Positions 39,801 to 51,800 of a DNA stretch of 64,000 nucleotides are shown here, piece by piece (position 1 is the first letter of the stretch; each line of letters opens with the position of its first letter). Position numbers and translations under genes: made by a program. The DNA is from Lineus longissimus. Taxonomy: Eukaryota; Nemertea; Pilidiophora; Heteronemertea; Lineidae. The stretch spans positions 8,687,501-8,751,500 of the forward strand of contig NC_088310.1 in assembly GCF_910592395.1 (NCBI RefSeq), written 5' to 3'. The notes under the pieces are model-generated. The model worked only from the letters and a program-made list of their open reading frames with translations, did not search any database and was not told the origin of the DNA.

Positions 39801-42800
39801 GGCAGTTGTCTATATTTCATACCAAAAACAACCAACTCTATGTTCACTCACTGAGTGACCTATTGCCTTTTGACCCAGTCCATAATATTTTGATTTGTTT
39901 TTTCTAGGATTTCATAAAACTCTCTCACTCTGATCGGATAAAAATGCTACCGATGAAAACGAGTGGTCTTATCTGCCGTGAACTTGGTCTTTCACCACCA
40001 CCCGATCTGCCTCCAGCTGGAGATGTCCCTAAACCAAGTGTTTCCTCGTCTCAAAGAGAACCTAGCCAACCAAGCTGTAGAATAGTTTCCTGTGATGATG
40101 ATATCTTAGTTTCCAATATATTCGGGATGGCCTTAAGGTCGGATTCTGATTCAGTTGAAAGTGCTACAAAGACTGCCATGGATAACCTCAGAGATGCTCT
40201 CGTGAGCTGTGACTTGACACTTGGTGCTGTGTTCATGATGCATTTATATGTAAAGGATATGTCGCAATTTGCTTTGATAAATGGCGTCTATAAACAATAT
40301 TTTGGAATCAACCCACCGGCGAGGTAAGGATTTTGGGGTGCTGTCTTTCATATAAAGTTTCTCATTGGAGTCCATTGGTTTGTGGGGAAGTAAGGTACTT
40401 AGTCGCAGTAACATAACTCATTCACTGCCATCTTCACATAACCAGTGGTAAGCCCATTATAATAGCTTCGATACGCTACGCTCTCCATGGGGACTGAGTA
40501 TTGGTCTAGAAACCCTGGTACTCCACCTCCAAATTTGATCTATTTTGCTACATTTCAGGATATGTGTCGAGGCTGATCTACCCGAAAAAATGTTACTCCA
40601 AATTGACTGTATTGCCTGCCGGTGTGAGCGTTCAACCATGCACGTTCAGGGTCTGTCACACTGGGCTCCGGCTAACATTGGACCATACAGTCAAGCTGTC
40701 ACGGTAGGCTTAACACTGTTAAAAACTTGTTACTTGAAAAAAGTACACTCTCGTCTAAACTTGACTTGGCCAATAAATGTTATTCATCATTATTTCCATC
40801 TTTAAGATGTCAAAAATCTGACAGTTTTCCTATTCCAACTCATCACTTTTGAGTATTTGATTACAAGGTGAAAACATCATTTGTCTCTCAGCAGCTCTTG
40901 AGGTACGGGCTAATCTGGTATTGTCACTCATTTCATGTTCTATGGTCTATGGTCTGTTTCTTTTAGTTTGGCTTTGTCATTTGTTCGTAAGACCTTATTA
41001 TCCTGTACATAATCTATACAACTTTGAGCACTTTTCATTTTAGATTGGCTCCAAGGTGTATGTTGCCGGCCAGATAGCCCTCTGTCCAGCCACTATGAAA
41101 ATCATCGACGGTGGCATAAAAGCCGAATCCCGGCTGTCACTGCGTCATGTCCAGCGAATCCTGGCAGCAAAGCATCCAGGTCTTCTGCTCCATGGTGTTA
41201 CCATGGGGATATGTTACGTGACATCATCGAGTAGTATACCAGATGTGGAGGCAGAATGGGAAAAAGCTTTAGAAGACGAGGTGAGGGAATCAGACATTAA
41301 AAATTAGACGTCATCAAAAGACTTTACACATGGATGATGACTAATTTCATTTCCTTATCATCTCCGAACTAGTACATCTGATGTAACCTGTGTTTTAACA
41401 AAGATGGAGAGTACCACCAATGTATTCGTGGTCAGCTTTAACTTTTCTGTCGGCTGGAAAATGCACATTACAAAGTTTAAAACCATTTCCACTCATTACA
41501 AATGATTGAGCCTTGAGCTGAGCTAGTAATGTCTAGATAGAAGTGAAGTGATTGTGGGGAACTCAGACTCCAACCTCTGAAGTGAATGCGTTGCAATACT
41601 CGTTGATTTATGAAAGAAACTGCCAGTCATGAGAAATTTACATGGAAAATATCTCTGTGCTTCTTTATAGAGAGCAGTCGAAGACTTCATCAGTGGTGAT
41701 AGTGTGCCTTTACTTCAAGTGGTGGTCGTGTCTGGCTTACCGAGGGGAGCTCTGGTGGAATGGCAGGTGGTGGCTTCAGTGCCAGGAGCAGAAGGTACGC
41801 AATGTAGATGCAGTCACCCATGACAGCATTACGGTGGCCCATAGAGGACATGCGTTTATTTTCAATATAATAGAAATTTTTTTTTTTACAATGCGTTTTT
41901 TTTCTCTCGAATTACAACCGCCGTCGGATTTATTTCTCACCGCCGAATAAATAATTTCCACCGCCGGCTAAAAAATAATAATTCCCACCACCGCGGTGGA
42001 AATTAATATCAACAGTGGTGGAAATTAATATCGACCGCGGTGGAAATTAATATCCACCGCGGTGGAAATAATATCCACCGCGGTGGAAATAATATCCACC
42101 CGGTGTCAATAACGAATTAGCTCCCACGGTGGATATTATTTCCACCGCGGTGGATATTATTTCAACCGCGGTCGATATTGCGGTGGGAATTATTATTTTT
42201 TACCCGGCGGTGGAAATTATTTTTTTCGGCGGTGAGAAATAAATCCGACGGCGGTTGTAATTCGAGAGAAAAAAAACGCATTGTAAAAATTTTTTTTTCT
42301 AATTATATTGAAAATAAACGCATGTCCTCTATGGGCCACCGTACAGCATTCTAGTCAAGATGCTGGTATAAGCTGTGCACTGACAATTATCACCCGACCT
42401 TAGTTTGGAATTACTGTGAGATAGGAGAGACGATTTTTGTGACTTTCTGTAACTTTATTTTACCCACCTGGCTCACATTTGTACTCTCTTCAAATCATTC
42501 TCACTGTGTTGTGCCTGTTGTCAGGAAACAACTTCTAATTCTGAATTAGAAAACGCTGACCACTTATCTGAATTCATGATTCGAATTTTTTCCAGCACTG
42601 TGTAGATTGGGTCAAGTGGCTAACCCTGAATTGAATAATTCGAGAAGGCGTGACTTGAGATTTGATGTCTTTTTCAGATGATAAATTATTTGATATGGAG
42701 TCCTTAACTCCACTGCATAGTGAAGACAATATAAAAGAAATTGCACTGGAAGGCCTTAAATACCGTTGTATCTTAAGACAAAGAGGTACCCCTTCCAACA

Positions 42801-44012
42801 GGTGGTTACATCTAGGTAAGCAATATTTTTTTGGGTTAACTTTCCTTGTAGCCAAGATTCAGAATGAAGAGAGAGAACATTTAAAAGTCTGTGAAGGCAC
42901 TTTTCAGCTTGTAGATCCGGTAATTCAAGACCCTGACCCTTAACATTTAGAGAGTATTTCACTTATTGTACTGTATTCTATTGTGCTGATTTGCTGGTAT
43001 TTCTATGTATGTTCACCTCAATTATAGATAGCCTATGTGACTTCTGTCAATTGGTTTGATAAAGCCTTTGGTAATTCTTGGTAACTCTTGGTAATTCTTG
43101 GTAATTCTTGGTACCAATGAATACGGAAGGTTAGGCAATACAGGATGGAAATCTTTCAATCCTCATTAGAGTTGCCATTATCAGTAGTTTTCATTTACTA
43201 GTCTGTCTTTTCCAGCCTTCACGGATACATTGGACAACATTTCAGAAGGAGACCGTCTCCATGCATTTGACCATTTGTTAAGAAGAGCTCATCTTCTACC
43301 ACAGTTTTCTAAAAGGGCGGTGGTATTCATCAGGACGGATGCCTATCAGTATGCTGATCTTCTTCAAGGTGAGTAGTACAGGAGAATCATGTGGTCAAGC
43401 CAGAGGAAATTTAGGCCCACAATGTTTTAAATGGTCTCCTATAGTTTTCTGTGCTGTCTAATGGTGCATTGCCTTCGATTGATGGAACCTTTAAGTCGAT
43501 CATATGTCATTCGTCTGCATAAATTTCAATCTCATCACCACATTTTCTCATTCCAGTGTTGACTAATCAGTCTGCTCACCTTGATATGCCCTCATGGACT
43601 CTAGTCCCAGTACGTGGCTTCCAGCAGCGAGAAAGCGTGATCAGTATATGCGGCTGACAATGAACAAGTTGCCAGACACGAAAGTTAAAAGTGATCAGAA
43701 AACTGTGATGTAACATTTGCGATTTTTGGAGGATTTGCGTCCCCCAAAAGCGCTTCATGAAAAGATCTATATGCCTCAGCTCTCTTTGAGAACTTTGAAT
43801 TTTCGAATCGGATAAAAAATAAATCATATTTTGCAGGATATTGCAGTTCCAAGGACAGCATTGTCACATGTGAAATAAATCTAAATTTCTTCATTCTGGG
43901 CACTGCCACATCCCTGGCAAAGAAAGCTGCAGTGGACTTGAACTTGACCAAGGACATCCTATCCAGGTTTTGGCAAGGGGGACTATTGGCTGGTACTTGG
44001 CTGTCAAATTGA
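36884..44012 (+). CDS. DPH6: Diphthine--ammonia ligase, long form with two RidA-like domains
   Basis: Catalyses the last step of diphthamide synthesis on elongation factor 2, amidating diphthine with ATP and ammonium; cytosolic. Fourteen exons join in phase: 36884-36906, 37114-37205, 37495-37679, 38070-38143, 38666-38849, 39038-39129, 39628-39721, 39908-40323, 40559-40703, 41044-41280, 41671-41794, 42678-42815, 43216-43368 and 43837-44012 (710 aa). The ATP-pyrophosphatase domain (1-~240) starts MKVVALISGGKDSCYNMM with the SGGKDS loop at 8-13, and carries VIIKVAAMGL and GEGGEFETFTLDCP (196-209). Two RidA/YjgF-like domains follow (~300-400 and ~415-555; HWAPANIGPYSQAV, VYVAGQIALCP). The architecture matches fungal and invertebrate long DPH6; the human protein is only the first domain. 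Residues ~556-710, ending LAGTWLSN, have no domain I recognise but stay in frame across four exons. Confidence 0.93.
41831..42342. mobile_element. 512-bp palindromic MITE (foldback) with 8-bp target duplication
   Basis: The element begins ACGGTGGCCCATAGAGGACA and ends with its reverse complement TGTCCTCTATGGGCCACCGT. It is flanked on both sides by the direct repeat ACAGCATT (41823-41830 and 42343-42350). Inverted arms extend almost to the centre (TCTCGAATTACAACCGCCGT against ACGGCGGTTGTAATTCGAGA). The centre holds serial CCACCGCGGTGG palindromes spaced by AAATTAATAT-like linkers. An 8-bp duplication fits hAT, P or Merlin-type transposases; the terminal bases do not decide which. There is no coding capacity. 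It is inserted in DPH6 intron 11 and does not touch exons. Confidence 0.92.
43069..43113 (+). repeat. Short tandem repeat, 10-bp unit (TTGGTAATTC)n
   Basis: Four to five copies of TTGGTAATTC, one with AACTC, in DPH6 intron 12. No function evident. Confidence 0.8.
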
Positions 44013-47000
44013 TGGTCTCCGAGTGGCTAAATGTAAAGGGATGTAACAGGTGTCTGTTTTTACTTGATAAAATATTTGTCTGTCCTCATAAGCATGCATT
44101 GTTAATATAGTGCCAAATGTACTTTGAGTTGAGACACGTGACAGCTATTTGTTAGCACTTTATACTAATGAGTATGTGAAATAATTGAAGAAGTCTGTGA
44201 TGTAACAAAACTTGGATGTTTATTCTTCCCCTTTAAGGTGATCACTGCTACAACAATCCTGAGGATTATCTGGGGATGATTCTACACGAGAGGGGAGGGG
44301 GGACAGGTAAATACACAAATCTCTTAATGCTGACAGTGTGTCTGGCTTCGTTTCTATATCGTTTTCATCGAAGTAGCATTTGATGAGCTCCGAGTCTTTC
44401 TATAAATTAACTGAAAGACTCAAATGAGCTTTGGGCAAGTCTTACAGATGTATGAATTAAAGAAGCAACACATGGATGCCTATGTAGTCTGTAACTTGAA
44501 AATAGTTTGTTCATTTTCTGTTTATTTTCTGCTCGGGTCATGAGAAGTATGGAAACCAAGCCTTTGATCCACTGCACTACGGCACTGTTGAAATGATGTA
44601 CAATATAGACAAATACACACTAGTTTTAGAGTCTAATTTTCTGAGAGTTCTGTATCATCAAAGCCAAATAAAGGTACTTCATGTGGCTCATCTCACATTT
44701 ACGCAAGCAGTTCTTGAGTTCTCTCATTGAAAATGAGGGGATTCTAATGACATCCAACGAAAATTCCTGGTTTCTCAAATGTACAGCTCCGGAGATGTAT
44801 AACAACATTACATGTGTATTTCACCTACATGTAGATGATTTGTATACATTTGAAATATACATACTTGGGGAAATGGACTTACATTATCATTATAATCAAA
44901 CTTACAGCGTGTTCAAAGATAATGCTCATAGTTATGGATAAACCATACAAAAGTAAAATCATTGGGACATTATCTTTGGCACACACTGTATACAATATAT
45001 ATTGTTAGGAGTGAAGCTTGGCATGCTGAAAGAAAGCTTACAACTGTCACAAATTTATACAAAGATATAAGGTCATTTTGGATGAAATATTATAGAATGA
45101 TTATTGATTATTGATGATTTTATAACATATCATATTTACAGATAAAATAGTGATTTGTTTCTAAAAGCTTGGTTCTCTGCTAATTATGCTAGATTTCAAT
45201 TAATTTGAGTTCTCCCTCTTTAATGCTACCCTGGCAGTCGCCTTCTCAGTTGGCCAAAAATGTAACTGTTCATCTAGTCCTGCATGGTGTTTAAAGACAT
45301 TTCTTCACACATAAACACCATGATCTCCGTGAAAAGTTTTGTGACGGCCCCTCTAGATCCTGGGACAACACAGCCTTGAGAGAGGACAGTCTCCTCTGGT
45401 CAACAAAGTGCTTCCTGAACACACCAGTCTTCAACGTGACTGAGGACAATGTCTCCTAGGGAATCAGACTCCTCCCGGCCTCCGTGTTGCATGTTGGAGC
45501 ACCAACTGGGGACTCTTTTCACTAGTTAGGACTTCATAGAACAGTCTCATTTATACACCCCCCCCCCACCCTTCGTAAACAGGAAGAGCTTAAAGAGCAT
45601 AGAAAGAGGCAGGGTGTTATATCTATGCTCCTCGAATGCAATGTAATCTCATACTACCAAATTTCTGGTGTTTATGTTCAATACAAAATGTCTTTAAACT
45701 GGAGTGTGAGATTCTGTTCCCTTCAGGATGACTTTTACCATTTGGCTCACACTTGCTATGCATCTCAACTCTGGGTGTCTCGAGCAGTCTCCCGCAATGG
45801 AGCTGGTTGTTTCTCATTGAGGGTGCTTACCATGGTGGCAAGTTTGGAACGAGTCAAGTAAACCCAGCAGAAAAAGCAAAATGTTATGCATAGGCCTAAC
45901 AGATGCAAAACAGCAATAATGGATCATCTAAAAATACATTGAGGCTGTGAAAAGTACAAGTTGCGTCTCTGGGTGTGGCGAGATTTGAGAACTAACTCAT
46001 CATTGTCACCAAAGTATTGAGCGTTGTGAGGTTGTGATGTGAATCTCACTGGTCTTTTTGGAGGGTAGTGTAAATTCCGTCTTCTTCAGCTTGAATGTAT
46101 TTTGAGATAATCTTTATGTTCCTGAGAAAGGGAAGGATAGTTATGGCTTGCGCGTATGGAGTAATGGATGTTATGGCCCATTTTGTGAGCAGTCTCCTCA
46201 CTCATGTATGATGATTACTTGAATGTCTAGGTTGATTTTGGCTTCAACGTGGCTATACCTGTTGACTTCAGCGTTCAAAGCTAATAACGATGCCAGAAAT
46301 GGAGAGCTTTGTAAACTTCCATGCACTAGAAGCTGTGAAATTAAATGCCTCAACGAAATTGCCCGGACAAAAGAAATCTCATATTCACCACAGAAGAGTT
46401 ATCTCACCATGATGATATAAGCAGCAAGCTGTGAGTTAACCATCGTGGTGAATTGTGGATTTTGCCTTGGTGAAAACGGACATTTCGCACTGTCTGACCA
46501 TTCTACAAATATCGGATCTCAACAAGGACAATATCTACCAGGATACCTAAAACGGCGATTGCCCTATCTGACCATTTCACAAGTGCCAGATCTAATAGAG
46601 GACAAGGACAGGGTTACCTCATACTTCTCATTACTTGAGTAGGGGAGGGGTACAACACAAAAGTTCGAATGCCTAGGAGTGTCTTCCGAGGTTCTGTTCT
46701 GAGGCAGAACTGTGAGAAAGAACGACACAATCCGAAGTGGTAACCAAGTACCCCCCCCCCCCCCAAGTCAGTAGCCCTTGACCCAGAACACCTGGTACAG
46801 GTATTGCCTTAGTTGGTGGTACTAAGTACATCTCAGGTATGATATGGACTGAATCAGCTACTATGAAAAATATGAGTTGTTTTAATGGTCAGGACGGGCC
46901 CTTCTTCAAGTGCATAGTGAGAGAGAAGTTCGACCAAAGCAAGGCAGAATGGTACTGATACTGGGTTTCGTTCACAAATGCCAAGCGTAAATGTAATGTG

Positions 47001-48449
47001 GAAACATTTACTAGTTGCATTTTTATCCATGTCACCAAATGACCCGAGTGAAGTACCTGGTCTCAAGTACTGTCCTTGTAATGAACTTCTTGAGGTGGTT
47101 CAATGGTCAGGCTGGCCTGGAGAGGGAATCTCTACGGTACCAACGTCAGAAGTGTCCTAATGTTGTCCCAAGTATCGCACCTATTTCGAAGTACTGTTCT
47201 CTCCACATACTTGAGGTAGACGTACATTTTTTACTGGTACGAGTATGGTCAGGTTGGGCCTGTCTTCAAGAGCACAGCGAGGTGGAATCACTACCAGAGA
47301 CAGAATGGTCATGATATGTTGTCCCTTATCATACCTTAGGAACATGTTTGTCCTCTATAATTATGGCAAAATCTACAGTTCACCATATATAGTTAGTTGA
47401 CAGCACATTACCATAGTGTTTTCGAACGCTGATATATAGTCAACTATGTGGTGAGAATCGATTCCCCAATGGTAAAATAATCTTCACCTTCGGTAAAATC
47501 ACATTGACCATGGTGAATTCAGCATTTACCACGGTGAATAAGAGATTTTTTCATTAGGGTTTGGATGGTGTGAATGCATGGAATCTCCCTGATCACACAA
47601 AGCCTACATCTTTTATTTTATCAGGTTGAAAAAAAATCATCAACACTCTGGAGGCAAAGTTGCTTCAAATTGCAGATTAGGATGTTGGAGTCGAGAAAAC
47701 TCAAGAAGATACCTGCAGATGCGTCATAATGAAAGAGATGTAATGAAAATTGCATCACATGATTACAAATCATTATTTGAGGAAATACTTAACAACCTAT
47801 AAGCAAAAACTAAGCTACAAGTAAGCTCTCAACACTCTATAAGCATTACTTTAAAGAATTGTATCTACTCTTCAACCTTATTTACACCTTCATAATTAAA
47901 CCGTTTCACTTTCCTCTGATGATGATCATGCCGCATCATGCCAACTTACTTTTTTGTAACATGTTACGTATGATGATTTGCACACATCTGCAACTCTTTA
48001 ACATCTGCTTCTTTAACTCTCACTTACGTAACGACTCAAGATCAAGATCCATCTCACTATTGACTAAAAATTCATTCTGTAAGTGACAGTGATGGATCTT
48101 GAAATACCCAATCACTCTTGCATGCAGAATGATCCATCACTCTCACTTGCAGATGACTCTTAATTGAGATTAGAATCCATCTCTCGCACTTGGCAGACTC
48201 AAAATTCAGGTTCCATCTGACTTCAATCAATTAAACGTGCCATACTCTGTTGGTCGTTTAGCATGCACTTTTACGCCTCAAAAGTCACTAGACCAAATTG
48301 CCTCTGTCTTACCGGTTACCCTCATTCGCCTGGTATGGGCCAACGTTTGCTAGTAGTCGTTGTCTTTAGGTGACAACCGTCATGACGTCACGTCTGTACC
48401 AGCAACTCAGTTGCATCAGTTAACGAAACCAAGGTGGTCCTTAACTTAC
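44013..48449. other. Long intergenic region between convergent DPH6 and exchanger genes
   Basis: No frame with a recognisable domain. Small items only: poly-C runs (about 45560 and 46750), palindromic CACCATGGTGAA-like motifs around 47510, and loose repeats of ATGGTCAGG..GGGCC..TTCAAG at about 46885, 47105 and 47245 that suggest an old local duplication. TTTATT at about 47612 (AATAAA on the minus strand) could serve the distal exchanger exon. Confidence 0.4.
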
Positions 48450-48826
48450 TTAGAACCCTCCAATATAACAATATTCTTTGAGAGAAGACAAAACGATGTA
48501 TAAAACCCATAAGGAAAAGAAAATAATTGACGTTGGAATCTTGAGTTTACGTGGACCACCTAATTCTCCCCCGACGATCGGGATCCTGCGTATAATCATC
48601 AGTGCGAACGCTATCGCAGCGAAGATGCAGAAGATGGTGACGGAGAACCCAAGGGAGCCTGGGTTGACGTAGAATGTGCCACCGATCGCCGCGTGGTAGA
48701 CAGCGGCAAGGAACCAGGCGATGCCGATTCCGAGGAAGACGTTGACGGCATTACTTCCAGTGACGTTTCCGATGGATGCATCTGCGGTTTCGTCTCCTAC
48801 AGCGGCGACTTTACTGGCGAACGTAT
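48450..48826 (-). CDS. Exchanger alternative terminal exon, distal copy
   Basis: The 377-bp exon opens after TTTCAG with DTFASKVAAVGDETADASIG then NVTGSNAVNVFLGIGIAW. It continues through GGELGGPRKLKIP and ends SSLKEYCYIGGF followed by TAA. It keeps the alpha-2 repeat residues D-T-F-A-S-K and G-N-V-T-G-S-N. Codon use is GC-richer (many GTC, GCC, ATC) than in the proximal copy. Confidence 0.9.
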
Positions 48827-51800
48827 CTGAAAGGAGTAGATGGTAAATGCATAATTAAACAAGACGGACGGTTTTAACGTTTTTTATGGAGCTGATGTTA
48901 GTAAGTCGTTTGTTTGATATATGATGGTAGGTGTTTCAACTCAATCTTTCAAACGCCATTTCAATCATCTGGAAACTGCATCCTTCCAGGCTTCCGATAG
49001 TAACAATTGTTGCTCTTTGCAGCTTAAAAAACGAAATTGAGCTGAACGTCAACTAGGACATTATTAGCTCTATAAACAAAATCAGGAGATTTTTACAGCT
49101 GCCCTTCTCAGCGTTATGCCATGTTGAATTGACAAACTTGAGTGTTGATTTTAGCTTCATATACATAAAGTACTCATAAATAATTTTGCCTCGTTAATTT
49201 CACGACATGTTGAAAAGAACCTTACACATGTCACCGTGCTTGGCCGCCTGAAACTTGGTTGATCAGTTAGTATTTGGTTGGTGGGTTTGTCCGTATCGAG
49301 TTAGTATTTCAGGGTGAAGGATTCTTTGAGATGATGTGTGAGGGTGTCACACTCCAACTGGAACCAAAAAGGTCTCCCCCAATTGAAATGTTCTGTCCCA
49401 CCTGGGTGATGTTCTCTGTCAATCAGGACCCCCCCGCCGTAGCCCCTGCAGATTCATCATCAGCCAACATTTTTGCATAGGTGGCGTTCTTTGTTCCGTA
49501 GCAGGACATTTAACACAGGGAAACTTAAGGGAAGTCTTTCAGTACAGGACACTGTCGTCTTCATTTTACATGAAGATAAACATAGAAAATAAGAAAGACG
49601 CAACATCAGATTATATGCAGTTTTATTTTCTTGGTTGGTTCTGACCAGTGAATAACAATCCTCATCCATTCATATACGACGCGAGGTGGTAGTCACAAAA
49701 ATGAAAGCCTTGTCCCTCTCAGCAAAACTGAAGTGATCACCAGTAGACGTGGCGACATCATACAACAGCAGTTTAATTCATAGGACTGAGTTGGCACTTA
49801 TACTACTAGATCCACCAGAAGCCGTAGTTTGACATGTCATGTACTTCCATCTCCAATTTAGTACAGCTCTTGATAGATTTCGCAGTAAAGGCCTTTACTC
49901 ATTGCGTTGATGTGAAATGGCTGATATATATTACTTTTCTATAACATGATAAGAGGGGCAATTGTAAACTCTAAGACAACAGCACTATTCTCTGATTAAA
50001 TATTATTAAATACAGCATGACTTATTGCTTTTGATGCTGTACATGGCCCCTGACATCATGGATGTTAGAGCTGTTGAACTACGGCATCAACTTCAGCTTG
50101 GACTAGGCCTGACACAAAACTATCTTACATCTAAACATTTTAATTCAAAAATACTGTGATGTTGTATTGTGATACTTTGGTTCATTTGGAACCGTGAAGT
50201 GTCTATGATACATCTCCGGTGGGTTAAACACTTAGCACTTACGAAATTGAATTAGATGAAAAACGGTTATTTATACTTTCATTATAAACTTCAGCGACAC
50301 TTTAATGATGATGCATTTTTACCTTGGTGAATAGTCTAGAAATTAAAAGATGTATCCTATAATCCGGCTGTGATACATATGCATGTCTATAGGGTCGATA
50401 TAGCGATTACTATAATAATTATAATAGAAAAATAAACATCATTTGTTTCAAAGCATCTTTCGCCAGACTTGACACTGAACATCGAACCATCTAACTCACA
50501 CTTGCACTTATGATCCCAGTATATGTTCCAACTATAGAGACTCTGACGACCAAACACAGTATTATGTCACATAGTCACTGCAAAGAATATCTTACAGCTC
50601 ATCATAAAGAAATGAATACGATACAAATAAAATATTGGGTGATATCAATAATTCATATATTTATTCTTGGTGATATGAATAAAGACTAGCTAGTACATGC
50701 GTTTTCTGAAAACTTCATGTACATTTACACTCGGACTTTCAGTAAAGACTGATCATTTACTAGTCTTTATGCATATCGCCAATTAAGTTTTAACATTTTA
50801 TTTGCACCATTTCCAATGAATATCAAAACTTTGGTTATCAAAATGTGATGCTTTTCTCTAAAGATTGTTTCACCTCACGCGAGGTCTACCAGACTACCGC
50901 ATAAAACTTGCCTTCGCTTCTACGTGCTACAGCCAAACAACAATATCATTTTCCCGTTTCAGATGTGTCATTGAAAACGGACTGTCACGATAACCCCTTA
51001 TTTGAAGCAGATATCCCTATTACCAGGATTTTAGCTTTAGAGGAATTGGGATGCTTATAACTTTTCGTCTGAACTGATTATTTGGTGAATTATTGACACT
51101 TGAATATGAATGAAACATAAGTTAATACTTTTCGATAATATTTGTGCTTGTGTTTATATCAATCAGTTTTGCTGGGAGGGATAAGGTGTCGTTATCATAC
51201 TACTACTACTACTAACTACTATTTACTACTTACTACTATTATATACATACATCAACAAATACACAGAGGAAATGTACAAGGGCGTGACCAGCTTGTGGCA
51301 ACGTTGAAAACAAGCCAGAAATCATTCACATTCAAATCGAAAATGAATTTTTCTTACACTGGTGCCTATATGCTCATAAAAATACATCAAATGCAATAAT
51401 TAGACTTGAGATTTATCAAAAGCAGTTTGAAGGGATGTTGACATGGACCCACTTCTAACTATATTAAAGCTAAGGTCTGCCAACTACATTGGATAAGAGA
51501 GAAAGTTTTATGGTTTAGAGGAATTATTGACATCTATATTCTACATTAGGTCAATCATAGATTTGATTTATTTATTAATATATATTGACATGCCAAGAAT
51601 TAATAGAGACTAATTTTTATTCATTCTTTATATAACCAACTACCACTTGGAATATAACATTTGTAAGAGGAAATTCGACTTATGCTTAATGCTTTGTCAC
51701 ATGTAGAATTGCGTCAACAGAGTTCTTTTAAATGTCAAAATTCTACAGAAGATGGTAAATATTAAAGGCGTTATAGCGATTAATTCCATTCTTAATTCTT

